Shown here: piece by piece, positions 1-8,121 of the stretch | How the letters are laid out: every line of letters begins with the position of its first letter | Position numbering within the stretch: position 1 is the first letter of the stretch | Assembly (NCBI GenBank): GCA_031283985.1 | Contig: JAITAQ010000062.1 | Coordinates: forward strand, 1 to 22,245 | Source: Endomicrobium sp. | GTDB lineage: Bacteria > Elusimicrobiota > Endomicrobiia > Endomicrobiales > Endomicrobiaceae | Direction: 5' to 3' | DNA length: 22,245 nt | Notes under the pieces: model-generated | Database searches by the model: none | What the model was told of the DNA's origin: nothing | What the model saw: the letters and a program-made list of their open reading frames with translations, nothing else | Position numbers and translations under genes: made by a program

Positions 1-231
1 GGGATTTTTAGATGCTCGTTCTCGCTGCTGTTTACGCCATTCCTGCTCTACAAACACGTTCTGCTTACGGAAAAACGGCGCGTTTGTGCAGCCTAATACT
101 AACTGCAGCGGATACGTTACTATCGTAAATAGTCCACCAAAAAAGTATGAAAAGAAGGTTGTCGCTTGCGCTTGTGGAACGCTTCCTGTAATAAGGCACA
201 CTATCACAATGATTGAGATTTGTTTTTTCAC
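1..231 (-). CDS. small exported protein of unknown function, 3' end beyond window
   Basis: An open frame on the minus strand starts at a GTG at 229-231 and stays open for 77 codons to the window edge, so its C-terminus is missing. The product begins MKKQ, followed by a hydrophobic stretch (ISIIVIVCLITG) and an AQA site near residue 23, a typical Sec signal peptide. The mature part has an aromatic and glycine-rich segment (TTFFSYFFGGLFTIV), a lone Cys in LGCTN, then a charged tail (EQEWRKQQRER). A weak AAGAG ribosome site lies 6-10 bases upstream. The gene begins 31 bases after the scpB stop on the same strand, so it is probably the last gene of that operon. I do not recognise the family. Signal peptide plus low-complexity-free coding pattern make it more likely real than the competing antisense or shifted frames. 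GTG as start is inferred; no ATG is available. Confidence 0.62.
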   Translation of the reverse strand, partial: MKKQISIIVIVCLITGSVPQAQATTFFSYFFGGLFTIVTYPLQLVLGCTNAPFFRKQNVFVEQEWRKQQRERASKNP

Positions 232-262
232 TGAAACTCTTATATAAAAAGAAATACAAATA

Positions 263-889
263 TTATTGCACAATCTTGGTACTTTTTACAGCATCGTTTT
301 GTTCTATGTTCTTTGCATTAAAAGTAAGTTCATGTTCAGTCAAATTATCAGTCTCTTGGATTTCTTTTGGCATGTCTTCTATGAGAGGAAGTTCGCTTAA
401 ATGGGCAAGTCCGAAATGTTTTAAGAAATCTTGAGTAGTGCCATAAAGCAAGGGTCTGCCAAGAGCTTCTTTTGTTCCGACTATTTTTATTAGTTTTCTT
501 TCAAGAAGGGTGCTTATTACTCCCGAAGATTCCACTCCTCGTATTTCGTCAATTTCTGCTCTTGTTATTGGTTGTTTGTAGACTATCATAGCAAGCGTTT
601 CCAATGCTGATGGAGACAATTTTAAAACGGTTTTTTCTTTTAAAAGTTTTTTTATCCAATGGGAATATTCAGGCTTTGTGGCAAATGTCCAGCCATCTGC
701 AACAAATTTGATCTCGTAAGGTTTATTTAGATTAAAGTATTCGTCTTTCAATTCTTTTAAAATATCATCTAAATTAGAAATATCAGCAACATCTGCCTTT
801 ATTATATCCTTCAATTCTTTTAAAGTCAAAGGTTTATCTGAAACAAAAAGCAAAACTTCTAAAATTTTCTTAACTTCAGATATTTCCAT
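263..889 (-). CDS. scpB: segregation and condensation protein ScpB
   Basis: This 208-residue protein is the winged-helix kleisin-associated subunit of the SMC-ScpAB condensin, which organises and segregates the chromosome. The N-terminal part (MEISEVKKILEVLLFVSDKPLTL) and the second winged helix around residues 90-150 are diagnostic: SALETLAMIVYKQPITRAEID, then IRGVESSGVISTLLERKLI and GRPLLYGTT, with the family ending DFLKHFGL. The tail after residue 165 is acidic and variable, as usual. A strong ribosome site (GGGGAAGAAG) sits directly before the ATG. The gene follows scpA with 10 bases between them, the usual arrangement, so the two partners are made together. Identification is secure. Confidence 0.96.
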   Translation of the reverse strand: MEISEVKKILEVLLFVSDKPLTLKELKDIIKADVADISNLDDILKELKDEYFNLNKPYEIKFVADGWTFATKPEYSHWIKKLLKEKTVLKLSPSALETLAMIVYKQPITRAEIDEIRGVESSGVISTLLERKLIKIVGTKEALGRPLLYGTTQDFLKHFGLAHLSELPLIEDMPKEIQETDNLTEHELTFNAKNIEQNDAVKSTKIVQ

Positions 890-899
890 CTTCTTCCCC

Positions 900-1739
900 T
901 TAAATCACATTATCAGTTTCTGTAAGCAATTCTAATTTTGAATTAAGATTTTCTTCCTTTTGTCTAGAATGCTCCTCTTGCTCTTCATTTTCAATAAACT
1001 CAAAAGTATTTATATCTTTATTTGTTTGCTCTAGCTCTTGTTCGTTATTATAAACTTTATAAATTCTAATTTCCAAGAATAATTCAGATTGTTTAGCGAT
1101 GATTTGTTTATTTTTTACAAGTTCCAAAACAGCCATAAAACAAACGATAAGAGCTAATCTTGTGTTTTGCAACTTTAATATTTCAGTAAAAGAAATATAT
1201 TGTTTTCCCTCTAAAATATCAAGAATTTCCCTGATTTTGTTTTCAATAGGAATTTCCTGATACATTATTTCTTTTATATTGCATGGCAAAGCTGTCAATG
1301 CGTTACGGAAACTGCTCATCAAATCAAAAATAGTAGCGTCTAAAACAAAATCTTGTTTGCTTATAACAGTCTCAGGTCTATAATAAATTTGAGAATTTTC
1401 ATTAATTTTGTAAGATAAAAGTTTCCCAACTTCTTTATATTTTTGATATTCAAGCAATCTATTTTTTAACTGATCAAAATGATCGTCTTCTTCGCTGTCT
1501 TTTCCGTTGTCTAAAGGAAGTAGAGATTTTGATTTTATCTGCATAAGGGTAGAAGCCATAACAAGAAATTCTCCTGCTATCTCTATATTAAGTTCTTTCA
1601 TCAAATCAAGGTAAGATAAATATTCAGCTGTGATATCGGCTATTTTTATCTCATTAATCTCAAGATCATTTTTCTTGATGAGATATAAAAGAAGATCTAA
1701 AGGACCTTCAAAAGCGTCAATATGAATGTCGTATGCCAT
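900..1739 (-). CDS. scpA: segregation and condensation protein ScpA
   Basis: This 279-residue protein is the kleisin subunit that bridges the SMC heads and recruits ScpB. The N-terminal signature is clear: IHIDAFEGPLDLLLYLIKKNDLEI, then I..ITAEYLSYLD and EIAGEFLVMASTLMQIKSKSLLP, the helix pair that binds the SMC neck. The middle is acidic (around residues 80-95, KDSEEDD). The C-terminal winged helix includes ISFTEILKLQNTRLALIVCFMAVLELVKN, followed by a short strand QSELFLEIRI. An additional Glu/Asn-rich tail of about 50 residues follows. A ribosome site AAAGGTG precedes the ATG, and the start lies 9 bases after the trpS stop. The gene sits between trpS and scpB in an apparent operon. Confidence 0.96.
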   Translation of the reverse strand: MAYDIHIDAFEGPLDLLLYLIKKNDLEINEIKIADITAEYLSYLDLMKELNIEIAGEFLVMASTLMQIKSKSLLPLDNGKDSEEDDHFDQLKNRLLEYQKYKEVGKLLSYKINENSQIYYRPETVISKQDFVLDATIFDLMSSFRNALTALPCNIKEIMYQEIPIENKIREILDILEGKQYISFTEILKLQNTRLALIVCFMAVLELVKNKQIIAKQSELFLEIRIYKVYNNEQELEQTNKDINTFEFIENEEQEEHSRQKEENLNSKLELLTETDNVI

Positions 1740-1748
1740 AACACACCT

Positions 1749-2741
1749 TTAAAATTTTAACGCTTTTCTGATTTCCGTCATAGTTTTTTGAGCGCAGTCT
1801 TCAGCTTTTTGGCAGCCTTCCATAATTACTTTTTCCAGATAAGCCTTATCAGAAATAAGCTTTTTTCTTTTTTCAGCTAAAGGTTCCATAAATTCATAAA
1901 GCATTTCAGTCAACTGTTTTTTGCATAGTGAACAGCCTATTGCTCCAGCTTTACAGTCTTTTTCCATCTGTTCAAATCTTGGATATTTATCCAAACCTTC
2001 TGAAAATATCTTATAGAATTTTATAACCACACAGCCATCAGGGTGTCCGGTATCATTTTTTTTTATCTTTAATGGATCTGTAAACATATTTTTTACTTTT
2101 TCTTTTATTACATCATTGTTTTCACCGAGAAATATAGAATTCCCATAAGATTTTGACATCTTTCTTCCGTCCATGCCCGGTACTTTTGCAGCTTCAGAAA
2201 GTTTAGCTGTAGGCTCAATAAAAACTTCGCCGTAAAAATTATTAAATCTTCTAGCTATTTCGCGAGTAAATTCCAAATGCGAAAGCTGATCTTCCCCAAC
2301 AGGAACTAAGTTTGCCCTATAAAGAAGAATATCGGCAGCCATAAGTACTGGATACCCTAAAAAACCATAATTATTTAAATCTTTATTTTTTATTTCTCTT
2401 ATTTGGTCTTTATATGTTGGACATCTTTGAAGCCACATCAAAGGAGTTATCATAGAAAGTATTAAAAATAGTTCGCTATGTTGATGAATAGCAGATTGTT
2501 TGAAAATTACTGATTTCTGCGGGTCTAACCCTACTGTAATCCAGTCAGCTATCATTTCAAAAGTATTTTCGCTAATTTTAGATGTGTCAGCATACTCTGT
2601 AGTTAAAGCATGCCAATCTGATGCCATATAGTAACAATCACAATCCTCTTGAAGTTTAACCCAGTTGCGAAGTGTTCCAAAATAGTGACCCAAATGAAGC
2701 CTTCCAGTCGGGCGCATGCCTGACAATATTCTCTTTTTCAT
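1749..2741 (-). CDS. trpS: tryptophanyl-tRNA synthetase, [4Fe-4S]-cluster type
   Basis: This is a class I aminoacyl-tRNA synthetase charging tRNA-Trp. The frame could start at 2795, but the ATG at 2741 gives the family N-terminus MKKRILSGMRPTGRLHLGH, leaves the M50 gene without overlap and yields 330 residues, the normal size. The HIGH motif is HLGH (16-19) and the KMSKS loop is exact (194-198). The C-terminal anticodon-binding region carries four cysteines spaced C237-x25-C263-x6-C270-x2-C273. This closely resembles the C-x22-C-x6-C-x2-C motif that I recall binding a [4Fe-4S] cluster in Thermotoga maritima TrpRS, so this enzyme probably carries a cluster. The start lies 22 bases after the M50 stop, with only a weak ribosome site (GCGAG), which suggests translational coupling. 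Confidence 0.96.
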   Translation of the reverse strand: MKKRILSGMRPTGRLHLGHYFGTLRNWVKLQEDCDCYYMASDWHALTTEYADTSKISENTFEMIADWITVGLDPQKSVIFKQSAIHQHSELFLILSMITPLMWLQRCPTYKDQIREIKNKDLNNYGFLGYPVLMAADILLYRANLVPVGEDQLSHLEFTREIARRFNNFYGEVFIEPTAKLSEAAKVPGMDGRKMSKSYGNSIFLGENNDVIKEKVKNMFTDPLKIKKNDTGHPDGCVVIKFYKIFSEGLDKYPRFEQMEKDCKAGAIGCSLCKKQLTEMLYEFMEPLAEKRKKLISDKAYLEKVIMEGCQKAEDCAQKTMTEIRKALKF

Positions 2742-2763
2742 GTGTGTTGCACTCGCTAAAAAA

Positions 2764-3408
2764 TTAGTAGGAAACTCCACTAAAAATTGTAACAAAAAAG
2801 CTAATGATAGAATATAGCAAACTCCCAGTCACATCTAAAGATAATAGTAAAAGTAATACTATTAAACAAATAAAAGAATTGATGTTCATATATTTTGTCG
2901 CTATGTCTTTGGGCATAAAAAAAGTTGCAACTTTTGATCCGTCTAAAGGAGGAATGGGTATAAGATTTATTATTGTAAAAATAACGTTTATAATAAGCAT
3001 TATATATAAGAATGACTCTATTGCGGCTCCAAACCCTGCTTCAAAATTGGGAAATATCATTATAATGCGAATTCCAAACCCTGAAACTAAAGCAAGCAAT
3101 AAATTTGCAATTGGTCCTGCTAAAGAAACAAGAGGTATGTCTAATTTTGGAGTTTTAAAATTTCTGTAATTTATTGGCACAGGTTTTGCCCAGCCGAAAA
3201 GAATAGGAGATCTTAATGATAAAAGCATTGCTGGAAGAATAATGCTTCCAAACAAATCTATGTGAGACAAAGGATTTAAAGTAATCCGTCCCATAAATTT
3301 TGCAGTATCGTCACCTCTTAGATGTGCAACATATCCATGAGAAATTTCATGAATAATAGCTGAGAAAATAAAAACCACAATATATATAAATACATTTAGC
3401 GCAGTCAT
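2764..3408 (-). CDS. site-2-protease-like membrane metalloprotease (M50 family)
   Basis: A 214-residue integral membrane protein with the zinc-protease signature HEISHG at residues 20-25 inside the first hydrophobic helix. The second metal-ligand motif is the S2P-type PIPPLDGSKV near residues 152-161. Between them are a GRITLNPLSHIDLFGS segment and several hydrophobic helices (LAGPIANLLLALVSGFG). It is the compact form without a PDZ domain, often labelled peptidase M50 or Zn-dependent protease in bacteria. The family cleaves substrates within the membrane; no substrate can be inferred here. A good ribosome site (AAGGAT) sits 6 bases before the ATG, and a promoter lies at 3448-3476. It is the first gene of the trpS-scpA-scpB group, a neighbourhood often seen for this family. 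Confidence 0.93.
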   Translation of the reverse strand: MTALNVFIYIVVFIFSAIIHEISHGYVAHLRGDDTAKFMGRITLNPLSHIDLFGSIILPAMLLSLRSPILFGWAKPVPINYRNFKTPKLDIPLVSLAGPIANLLLALVSGFGIRIIMIFPNFEAGFGAAIESFLYIMLIINVIFTIINLIPIPPLDGSKVATFFMPKDIATKYMNINSFICLIVLLLLLSLDVTGSLLYSIISFFVTIFSGVSY

Positions 3409-3447
3409 AAATATCCTTAGAAAATATCAATAAACTCCGACATAAAA

Positions 3448-3476
3448 GTTTTACTATTTTACTATAATTTTGTCAA
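3448..3476 (-). promoter_or_regulatory. sigma-70-type promoter for M50-trpS-scpAB operon
   Basis: On the minus strand a perfect -35 TTGACA (3471-3476) is separated by 17 bases from TAAAAC (3448-3453), a 4/6 match to TATAAT. Predicted start of transcription is near 3440, giving a leader of about 30 bases that contains the AAGGAT ribosome site. The 175-base gap after queA and the quality of the -35 support an independent transcription unit. Confidence 0.6.
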
Positions 3477-3583
3477 TTTTTGCCCGCTGATCTATTTGAA
3501 GGAAAAAGCAATTTTAAAAGTAAAAATAGAAATCCTTCCGATAAACCCAAATAAGAAGCTTAATATTTTAAAAATATTTGAAT

Positions 3584-4657
3584 TTACAATATAAGCATTG
3601 AATCGCCATAAGATAAAAATTTATACCTCTCTTTTACGGCTTCACTATAGGCTTTAAGTATGAGATTTCTTGACGAGAAAGCACTTGCCATCATAAGAGG
3701 AGTAGATTTTGGAAGGTGAAGGTTTGTAATCAAAGTGTTTACGATTTTAAATTTATAGCCAGGATAAATAAATTTTGAAGCGGTTCCTAAATAAGCTTTT
3801 ATTAAAGTCTTGCCGTTTTCTTCAAAATACGAAGCGTCAGCTACTGTCTCCAAAGCTCTGACAGAAGTAGTTCCTACACCAATAACTTTCTTGTTATTTC
3901 TAATTGCTGTATTTATAATTTCGGCATTTGTTTCGTCTATTTTAAATTGTTCGGGTAACATATTATGATTGTTTAGATTTTTAGCCGTTATAGGTTTAAA
4001 AGTACCCCACCCTACGTGCAGCGTTAAAGTTGCAATATTTACGCCTTTTTTTTTGAGGGTTGAAAATATACTTTCAGTAAAATGAAGTCCTGCTGTGGGA
4101 GCAGCTATTGCACCTAAAGACTTAGCGTAAACAGTTTGATATCTTTGCCTGTCAAAGTCAGATAATTCTTGAGCAAGACCTCTTTTTCTATTTATGTAAT
4201 GAGGAAGAGGCATAATTCCATTCTTTTGTAGAAAGCCCAAAATGTCGGACTTGTTAAATTTAACTATTGTTTCTCCTTGAGCAGTTTTTGATAATATTTC
4301 ACATTCATATCCGTCATCAAAATATACTTTTTTGCCGATTCCTGAGAAAGGTTTAATTAGAACTTTATAATTATCATCTTTTTGGCACGGATCAAGAAAT
4401 AAAAGTTCAACTTTTCCACCGCTGATTTTTTTGCCAAAAAGCTTTGATGGAACAACTTTTGTATTATTGATTATCAGGCAATCTCCAGAATTGAAATACT
4501 CAACGATATCATAGAAGTCTTTATGATAAAACTCCCGAGCAGTTCTATCTACAATAAAAAGTTTCGAATTTTGTCTATTTTCAACAGGCTTTTGAGCTAT
4601 AAGTTCTTCTGGAATCTCGTAATTATAGTTAACCAAAATATTGTCTTGCAATGTCAT
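3584..4657 (-). CDS. queA: S-adenosylmethionine:tRNA ribosyltransferase-isomerase
   Basis: QueA transfers and isomerises the ribosyl moiety of S-adenosylmethionine onto 7-aminomethyl-7-deazaguanine in tRNA, producing epoxyqueuosine. The 357-residue length is normal. Family blocks are visible throughout: the N-terminal YEIPEELIAQKP, DCLIINNTKVVPSKLFG, then AIAAPTAGLHFTES, LHVGWGTFKPI, the NHNMLPEQF segment, GVGTTSVRALE and the near C-terminal TNLHLPKSTPLMMASAF. The start is supported by AAGGATAAG before the ATG and by its position 11 bases after the spoIID stop. It closes the yebC-to-queA gene run. Together with queH two genes upstream it supplies the final two steps of queuosine formation. 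Confidence 0.97.
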   Translation of the reverse strand: MTLQDNILVNYNYEIPEELIAQKPVENRQNSKLFIVDRTAREFYHKDFYDIVEYFNSGDCLIINNTKVVPSKLFGKKISGGKVELLFLDPCQKDDNYKVLIKPFSGIGKKVYFDDGYECEILSKTAQGETIVKFNKSDILGFLQKNGIMPLPHYINRKRGLAQELSDFDRQRYQTVYAKSLGAIAAPTAGLHFTESIFSTLKKKGVNIATLTLHVGWGTFKPITAKNLNNHNMLPEQFKIDETNAEIINTAIRNNKKVIGVGTTSVRALETVADASYFEENGKTLIKAYLGTASKFIYPGYKFKIVNTLITNLHLPKSTPLMMASAFSSRNLILKAYSEAVKERYKFLSYGDSMLIL

Positions 4658-4668
4658 TAATCTTATCC

Positions 4669-5793
4669 TTATTTATAGCTAATTGTTTCTATTTTCGTTC
4701 CGGGGTAAAAATGGTAAAGAATCGTTGAATAAGTTTTTCCCTTTTCAGCCATGCCTTTTGCTCCACACTGGCATAGCCCTGCCTTATGCCCCCAACCTTT
4801 CCCGTTAAAACAAATCTTATCATTTTTAATTTTTATAGAATTAAAAAAATGACTTTTTATTTTCCATGCGTCAACATAAAGCCGAAATTCATAAGCATTT
4901 AATACACATTTTCCGTTTGAATGCTTTATCTCCAACTGTTTTGCCGCTCTCGAAGACGTTTTCCCTTTAATTTTAATATTTTTTATTTTGCCTATTTTAA
5001 GTTTATTTCTTACAAAATTTTCATCCAGAAACTGCTCCCACTTCGCATACGGGCTTTTGCCGCAATAGCTGCATTTTACGCCTTTTAAATATGGAGGCGT
5101 TTCTTTCCAGCCCCAAATGTATTTTGGATCTTCAGTATGACCTCCACAGACGGCGTGAAAAACGGTTTGAGCTGGGTTTCCCTGGTATGTTAAGACTTCT
5201 CCATTCGTTTCTGAAACTGCCTGATTTGTTTTTTCAGTTTCTGCTCCGAGTCCACCGTAAACTTGGCAATGAGTTGTTGAGCATAAGTCAAACCCTTGCG
5301 CAGAGTGTCTGTTCAAGTTAAATATAGCGTAAGTTCTGCTTATAACAGCTTGAACTTTTAACGCTTCTACATGACAGTCACAGCTTACTTCTTTTGGTAA
5401 AACGCCTTTAATATAGTCTTCTATACTTAAGACATTAATAACGTTCATTCTTTTGTCGGATTTTTTTAATACTAAATATCCTCTATACGGTTTAGAATTT
5501 ACAAAAATTACGCCGTTTGAATGCTGTGTCCTTATGGGAAGAGAAAGATCGTATTTGCCTATGCGCACACCTTTTTGAGAACAAGAGATGTTAACTGTTC
5601 CCTTTGTAAGCTTTAATTTTTTGCCCGCCGAATCATAAACAAAAAAATCTCTTGGGCTTCCTATCGTCACAGCCATCTCATCAAGAATAATTCCTATTCT
5701 TATATTTTTTTGAACATTGTCCAAAGCGTACCCATTAGAAAATAAAAGAGAGATTGAAAAAAATAATATTTTTAATAAAGTCGTCTTCTTCAT
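4669..5793 (-). CDS. SpoIID/LytB-domain peptidoglycan lytic protein
   Basis: A 374-residue exported protein with a signal peptide ending near residue 23 (MKKTTLLKILFFSISLLFSNGYA). The SpoIID domain is evident: GVLPKEV, with E135 in the position of the catalytic Glu of SpoIID lytic transglycosylases, followed by EALKVQAVISRTYAIF, the Cys/His segment STTHCQVYGG, NGEVLTYQG and FHAVCGGHTED. The C-terminus has GWGHKAGLCQCGAKGMAEKG, the family's final block. In spore formers SpoIID cleaves glycan strands lacking stem peptides. In Gram-negative and non-sporulating bacteria the domain occurs in wall-remodelling enzymes, which is the likely role here. The start overlaps the queH stop by four bases (ATGA), so translation is coupled. 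Confidence 0.92.
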   Translation of the reverse strand: MKKTTLLKILFFSISLLFSNGYALDNVQKNIRIGIILDEMAVTIGSPRDFFVYDSAGKKLKLTKGTVNISCSQKGVRIGKYDLSLPIRTQHSNGVIFVNSKPYRGYLVLKKSDKRMNVINVLSIEDYIKGVLPKEVSCDCHVEALKVQAVISRTYAIFNLNRHSAQGFDLCSTTHCQVYGGLGAETEKTNQAVSETNGEVLTYQGNPAQTVFHAVCGGHTEDPKYIWGWKETPPYLKGVKCSYCGKSPYAKWEQFLDENFVRNKLKIGKIKNIKIKGKTSSRAAKQLEIKHSNGKCVLNAYEFRLYVDAWKIKSHFFNSIKIKNDKICFNGKGWGHKAGLCQCGAKGMAEKGKTYSTILYHFYPGTKIETISYK

Positions 5794-6335
5794 ATGTTGC
5801 CAAATTTTTCCTTATAAGATTTACTGCATGCGCAATACTTTTGCATATAATAACCTTTTTGTCTCAGCGAGTTTTTACCTTCATAAAAATCAGATCTAAA
5901 ATCACAATATAAAAACTTTACTCCATATTTATGTGACAAACTGTCTGCAATCTGCCTTATCAAGTCATGCTTCTGATAAGGACTTGAAAGTAATGAAGTC
6001 GTAAAAAAATCAAAACCGTTATCCTTCGCAAACTTAACTGTTTTTTCAAGCCTAAAAGTATAACAAAGACTGCATTGTTCGCAGCTTTTATCTTTCCAAT
6101 ATTTATAATTATATATGAAATCTGGATTTTCGCAGAAAGGAATGCCTAGTTCTTTAGCATATCTTACAGCCGATTCTTTTCTCTTTTTGTATTCTTCATC
6201 ATCGTAAATATTGGGATTATACCAGTAAAAAGATATGTAGTATATATTTTGCAAAATTTTCACAGCGGAAGCCGAACAAGGAGCACAGCAGATATGCAAT
6301 AAAACCTTATTTTTTGAATTAAGCGAATTATCCAT
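5790..6335 (-). CDS. queH: epoxyqueuosine reductase QueH
   Basis: QueH (formerly DUF208) reduces epoxyqueuosine to queuosine in tRNA, replacing the unrelated cobalamin-dependent QueG. The 181-residue protein has the diagnostic cysteines: C16-C17-A-P-C20 after the first strand (VLLHICCAPC), C85/C88/C91 in the CEQCSLCYTFRLEKT segment, and C168/C170 in YCACSKS near the end. Other family blocks are FYWYNPNI, FTTSLLSSPYQKHDLIRQI and FYEGKNSLRQKGYYMQKY. It starts 9 bases after ruvB, without a convincing ribosome site, and overlaps spoIID by four bases at its end. Its product acts directly on what queA makes, and both are in the same gene run. Confidence 0.95.
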   Translation of the reverse strand: MDNSLNSKNKVLLHICCAPCSASAVKILQNIYYISFYWYNPNIYDDEEYKKRKESAVRYAKELGIPFCENPDFIYNYKYWKDKSCEQCSLCYTFRLEKTVKFAKDNGFDFFTTSLLSSPYQKHDLIRQIADSLSHKYGVKFLYCDFRSDFYEGKNSLRQKGYYMQKYCACSKSYKEKFGNI

Positions 6336-6344
6336 TTTAATTTT

Positions 6345-7367
6345 CTAAAATAACTCTTTTAGAAAGTTTTTTGGCAGTTCAATGCCGAGATGTTTATATC
6401 CTAATTCAGTAACCACTCTACCTCTGGGCGTTCTAGCAATAAAACCGGATTGTATAAGATATGGCTCGTATAAGTCAGTTATTGTATCTGGTTCTTCCGA
6501 TATTGCTACCGCAATAGTGTCAATACCTACAGGACCGCCACCGAACTTTTTAATTAAGACATTAAGGATAAGTCTGTCCATCTTATCAAGCCCAGAACTG
6601 TCAACCTCTAAAGCGTTTAAAGCTTCTTTTGCTATGTCTAAAGTAACTTTACCGCCTTTAACTTCAGCAAAATCCCTTACTCTTTTTAATAGTCTGTTGA
6701 CAATTCTCGGCGTTCCTCGCGAACGACTTGCTATTTCTTTGCTTGCAGTGTCGTCAATTGCTATATTCAGAATAGATGCCGAACGCTCAACTATATGCGT
6801 AAGATCTTTTATCCTGTAAAAATCTAAATGTTCTATAATGCCAAATCTATCCCTCAAAGGGCTTGATAAAAGTCCCGCTCTTGTTGTAGCTCCAATTAAA
6901 GTAAAATGTGGTACGGGGAGTTTAACGGTCTTTGCGGACGGTCCTTGCCCGATTATAATATCAAGCTCAAAATCTTCCATAACAGGATACAAAGACTCTT
7001 CAACAAAATGATTTATTCTATGGATTTCATCTATAAAAAATATGTCCCCTTCTGAAAGATTTGTAAGAATTGCAGCTAAATCGCCTATTCGTTCTAATAC
7101 TGGTCCGGATGTCACTCTAAGATTACCACCCATTTCTTTTGCAATTATATGGGAAAGAGTAGTTTTGCCAAGTCCCGGAGGAGCATAAAATAAACAATGG
7201 TCTAAAGCTTCTTGCCTGTTTTTTGCCGCTTCTATAAAAACTTTAAGATTGTTCTTAAGCTTTTCTTGACCTATAAAATCATCAAGTCTTTGAGGTCTTA
7301 AAGAATTTTCTATCCTATTATCGTCAGGCGTTTTAATGGGTTCAACAATTCTTTCTATTTTGTCCAT
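6345..7367 (-). CDS. ruvB: Holliday junction branch-migration ATPase RuvB
   Basis: RuvB is the AAA+ motor that, docked on RuvA, drives branch migration of Holliday junctions. The 340-residue protein has Walker A at 62-70 (APPGLGKTT), Walker B with FFIDEIHRI, sensor 1 GATTRAG, the arginine-finger region SPLRDRFG, sensor 2 [10 protein letters not shown] and a C-terminal winged helix ([21 protein letters not shown], then [11 protein letters not shown]). The first Walker A residue is Ala where the canonical form is Gly; the GKT core is intact. A ribosome site (AGGAA) precedes the start, 3 bases after the ruvA stop. Membership in ruvA-ruvB is the standard arrangement. Confidence 0.98.
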   Translation of the reverse strand: MDKIERIVEPIKTPDDNRIENSLRPQRLDDFIGQEKLKNNLKVFIEAAKNRQEALDHCLFYAPPGLGKTTLSHIIAKEMGGNLRVTSGPVLERIGDLAAILTNLSEGDIFFIDEIHRINHFVEESLYPVMEDFELDIIIGQGPSAKTVKLPVPHFTLIGATTRAGLLSSPLRDRFGIIEHLDFYRIKDLTHIVERSASILNIAIDDTASKEIASRSRGTPRIVNRLLKRVRDFAEVKGGKVTLDIAKEALNALEVDSSGLDKMDRLILNVLIKKFGGGPVGIDTIAVAISEEPDTITDLYEPYLIQSGFIARTPRGRVVTELGYKHLGIELPKNFLKELF

Positions 7368-7370
7368 TAT

Positions 7371-7985
7371 TTAAAATTCCTGCAAAGATTTAGTTATTAA
7401 ATTTTCTAAAGTTATATTCTTGTTTTGTTCGTATATTTTATTCACTGCAATTCTTGCTTGTTGTTCTTTGTATCCAAGAGCGACAAGACCTTCTATTGCT
7501 TCCAAAATTAATTTATTTTCAGTTAGATTTACGTTTGTCCACTTTTCTTTACCTGATACTTGTACTCCTATTATTTTATCTTTTAAAGTTGCTATAAGCT
7601 TATCTGCAGTCTTTTTTGTAAATCCAAACACAGCGTGAAGCATTGATGGATCTTCTGAAATTACAGCAGTTTTGAAATCAGCAAAAGATTTGGAAATTTT
7701 ATCTATGTACTCCATTGCTTTCTTAGCGCCTATTCCGGGAACTTCACCTTTTATTAAAAGGTACATATCCTTTTCTTCTTTAGCCAAAAAACCATATAGA
7801 CATATAACCCCACCGTACATTCCTGAAGCACTTTCAACAACGTATATTTTTACTTGGTCTCCGATTTCCGGAAGTTTGGAAAATGTTGACAAAGCAACAA
7901 TAGCCTCGTAACCTATACTGCCGACACCAATCGTAATACTATCTTTTGATTTAGACTCTAAAACTCCAGAAATGTAATCTAACAT
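7371..7985 (-). CDS. ruvA: Holliday junction DNA-binding protein RuvA
   Basis: RuvA forms the tetramer that holds the four-way junction flat for RuvB. The open frame extends upstream to 8072, but the ATG at 7985 has an excellent ribosome site (AAAGGA, 5 bases upstream) and gives the family N-terminus MLDYISGVLE and a 204-residue protein, close to the usual 200. The OB domain is followed by the helix-hairpin-helix segment VPGIGAKKAMEYI and the second FTKKTADKLI. A flexible linker leads to the C-terminal domain III that contacts RuvB (ILEAIEGLVALGYKEQQARIAV). It lies 136 bases after ruvC and 3 bases before ruvB. Confidence 0.96.
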   Translation of the reverse strand: MLDYISGVLESKSKDSITIGVGSIGYEAIVALSTFSKLPEIGDQVKIYVVESASGMYGGVICLYGFLAKEEKDMYLLIKGEVPGIGAKKAMEYIDKISKSFADFKTAVISEDPSMLHAVFGFTKKTADKLIATLKDKIIGVQVSGKEKWTNVNLTENKLILEAIEGLVALGYKEQQARIAVNKIYEQNKNITLENLITKSLQEF

Positions 7986-8121
7986 AATATCCTTTGAAGT
8001 AATAACTAAAGTAAATTTTAGAACAAAGATTTTTGAAAAGAAAAACCAAGTAAAGTTTGCTGCGAACTGCAAGTAAGTTTAGGTCTTTCAAAGCAAAAAA
8101 CTTAAAAGACAATATTGCTTG

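Noticed and set aside
65..259. Minus-strand 64-codon ATG frame at the left edge
   Set aside because: It overlaps the better GTG frame that has a clear signal peptide; its own product shows no pattern and ends inside the window.
3562..3578. Perfect 17-base palindrome AATATTTT-A-AAAATATT just after queA
   Set aside because: Purely A-T, no T-run with GC stem, and expected by chance in such AT-rich sequence; not supported as terminator or operator.
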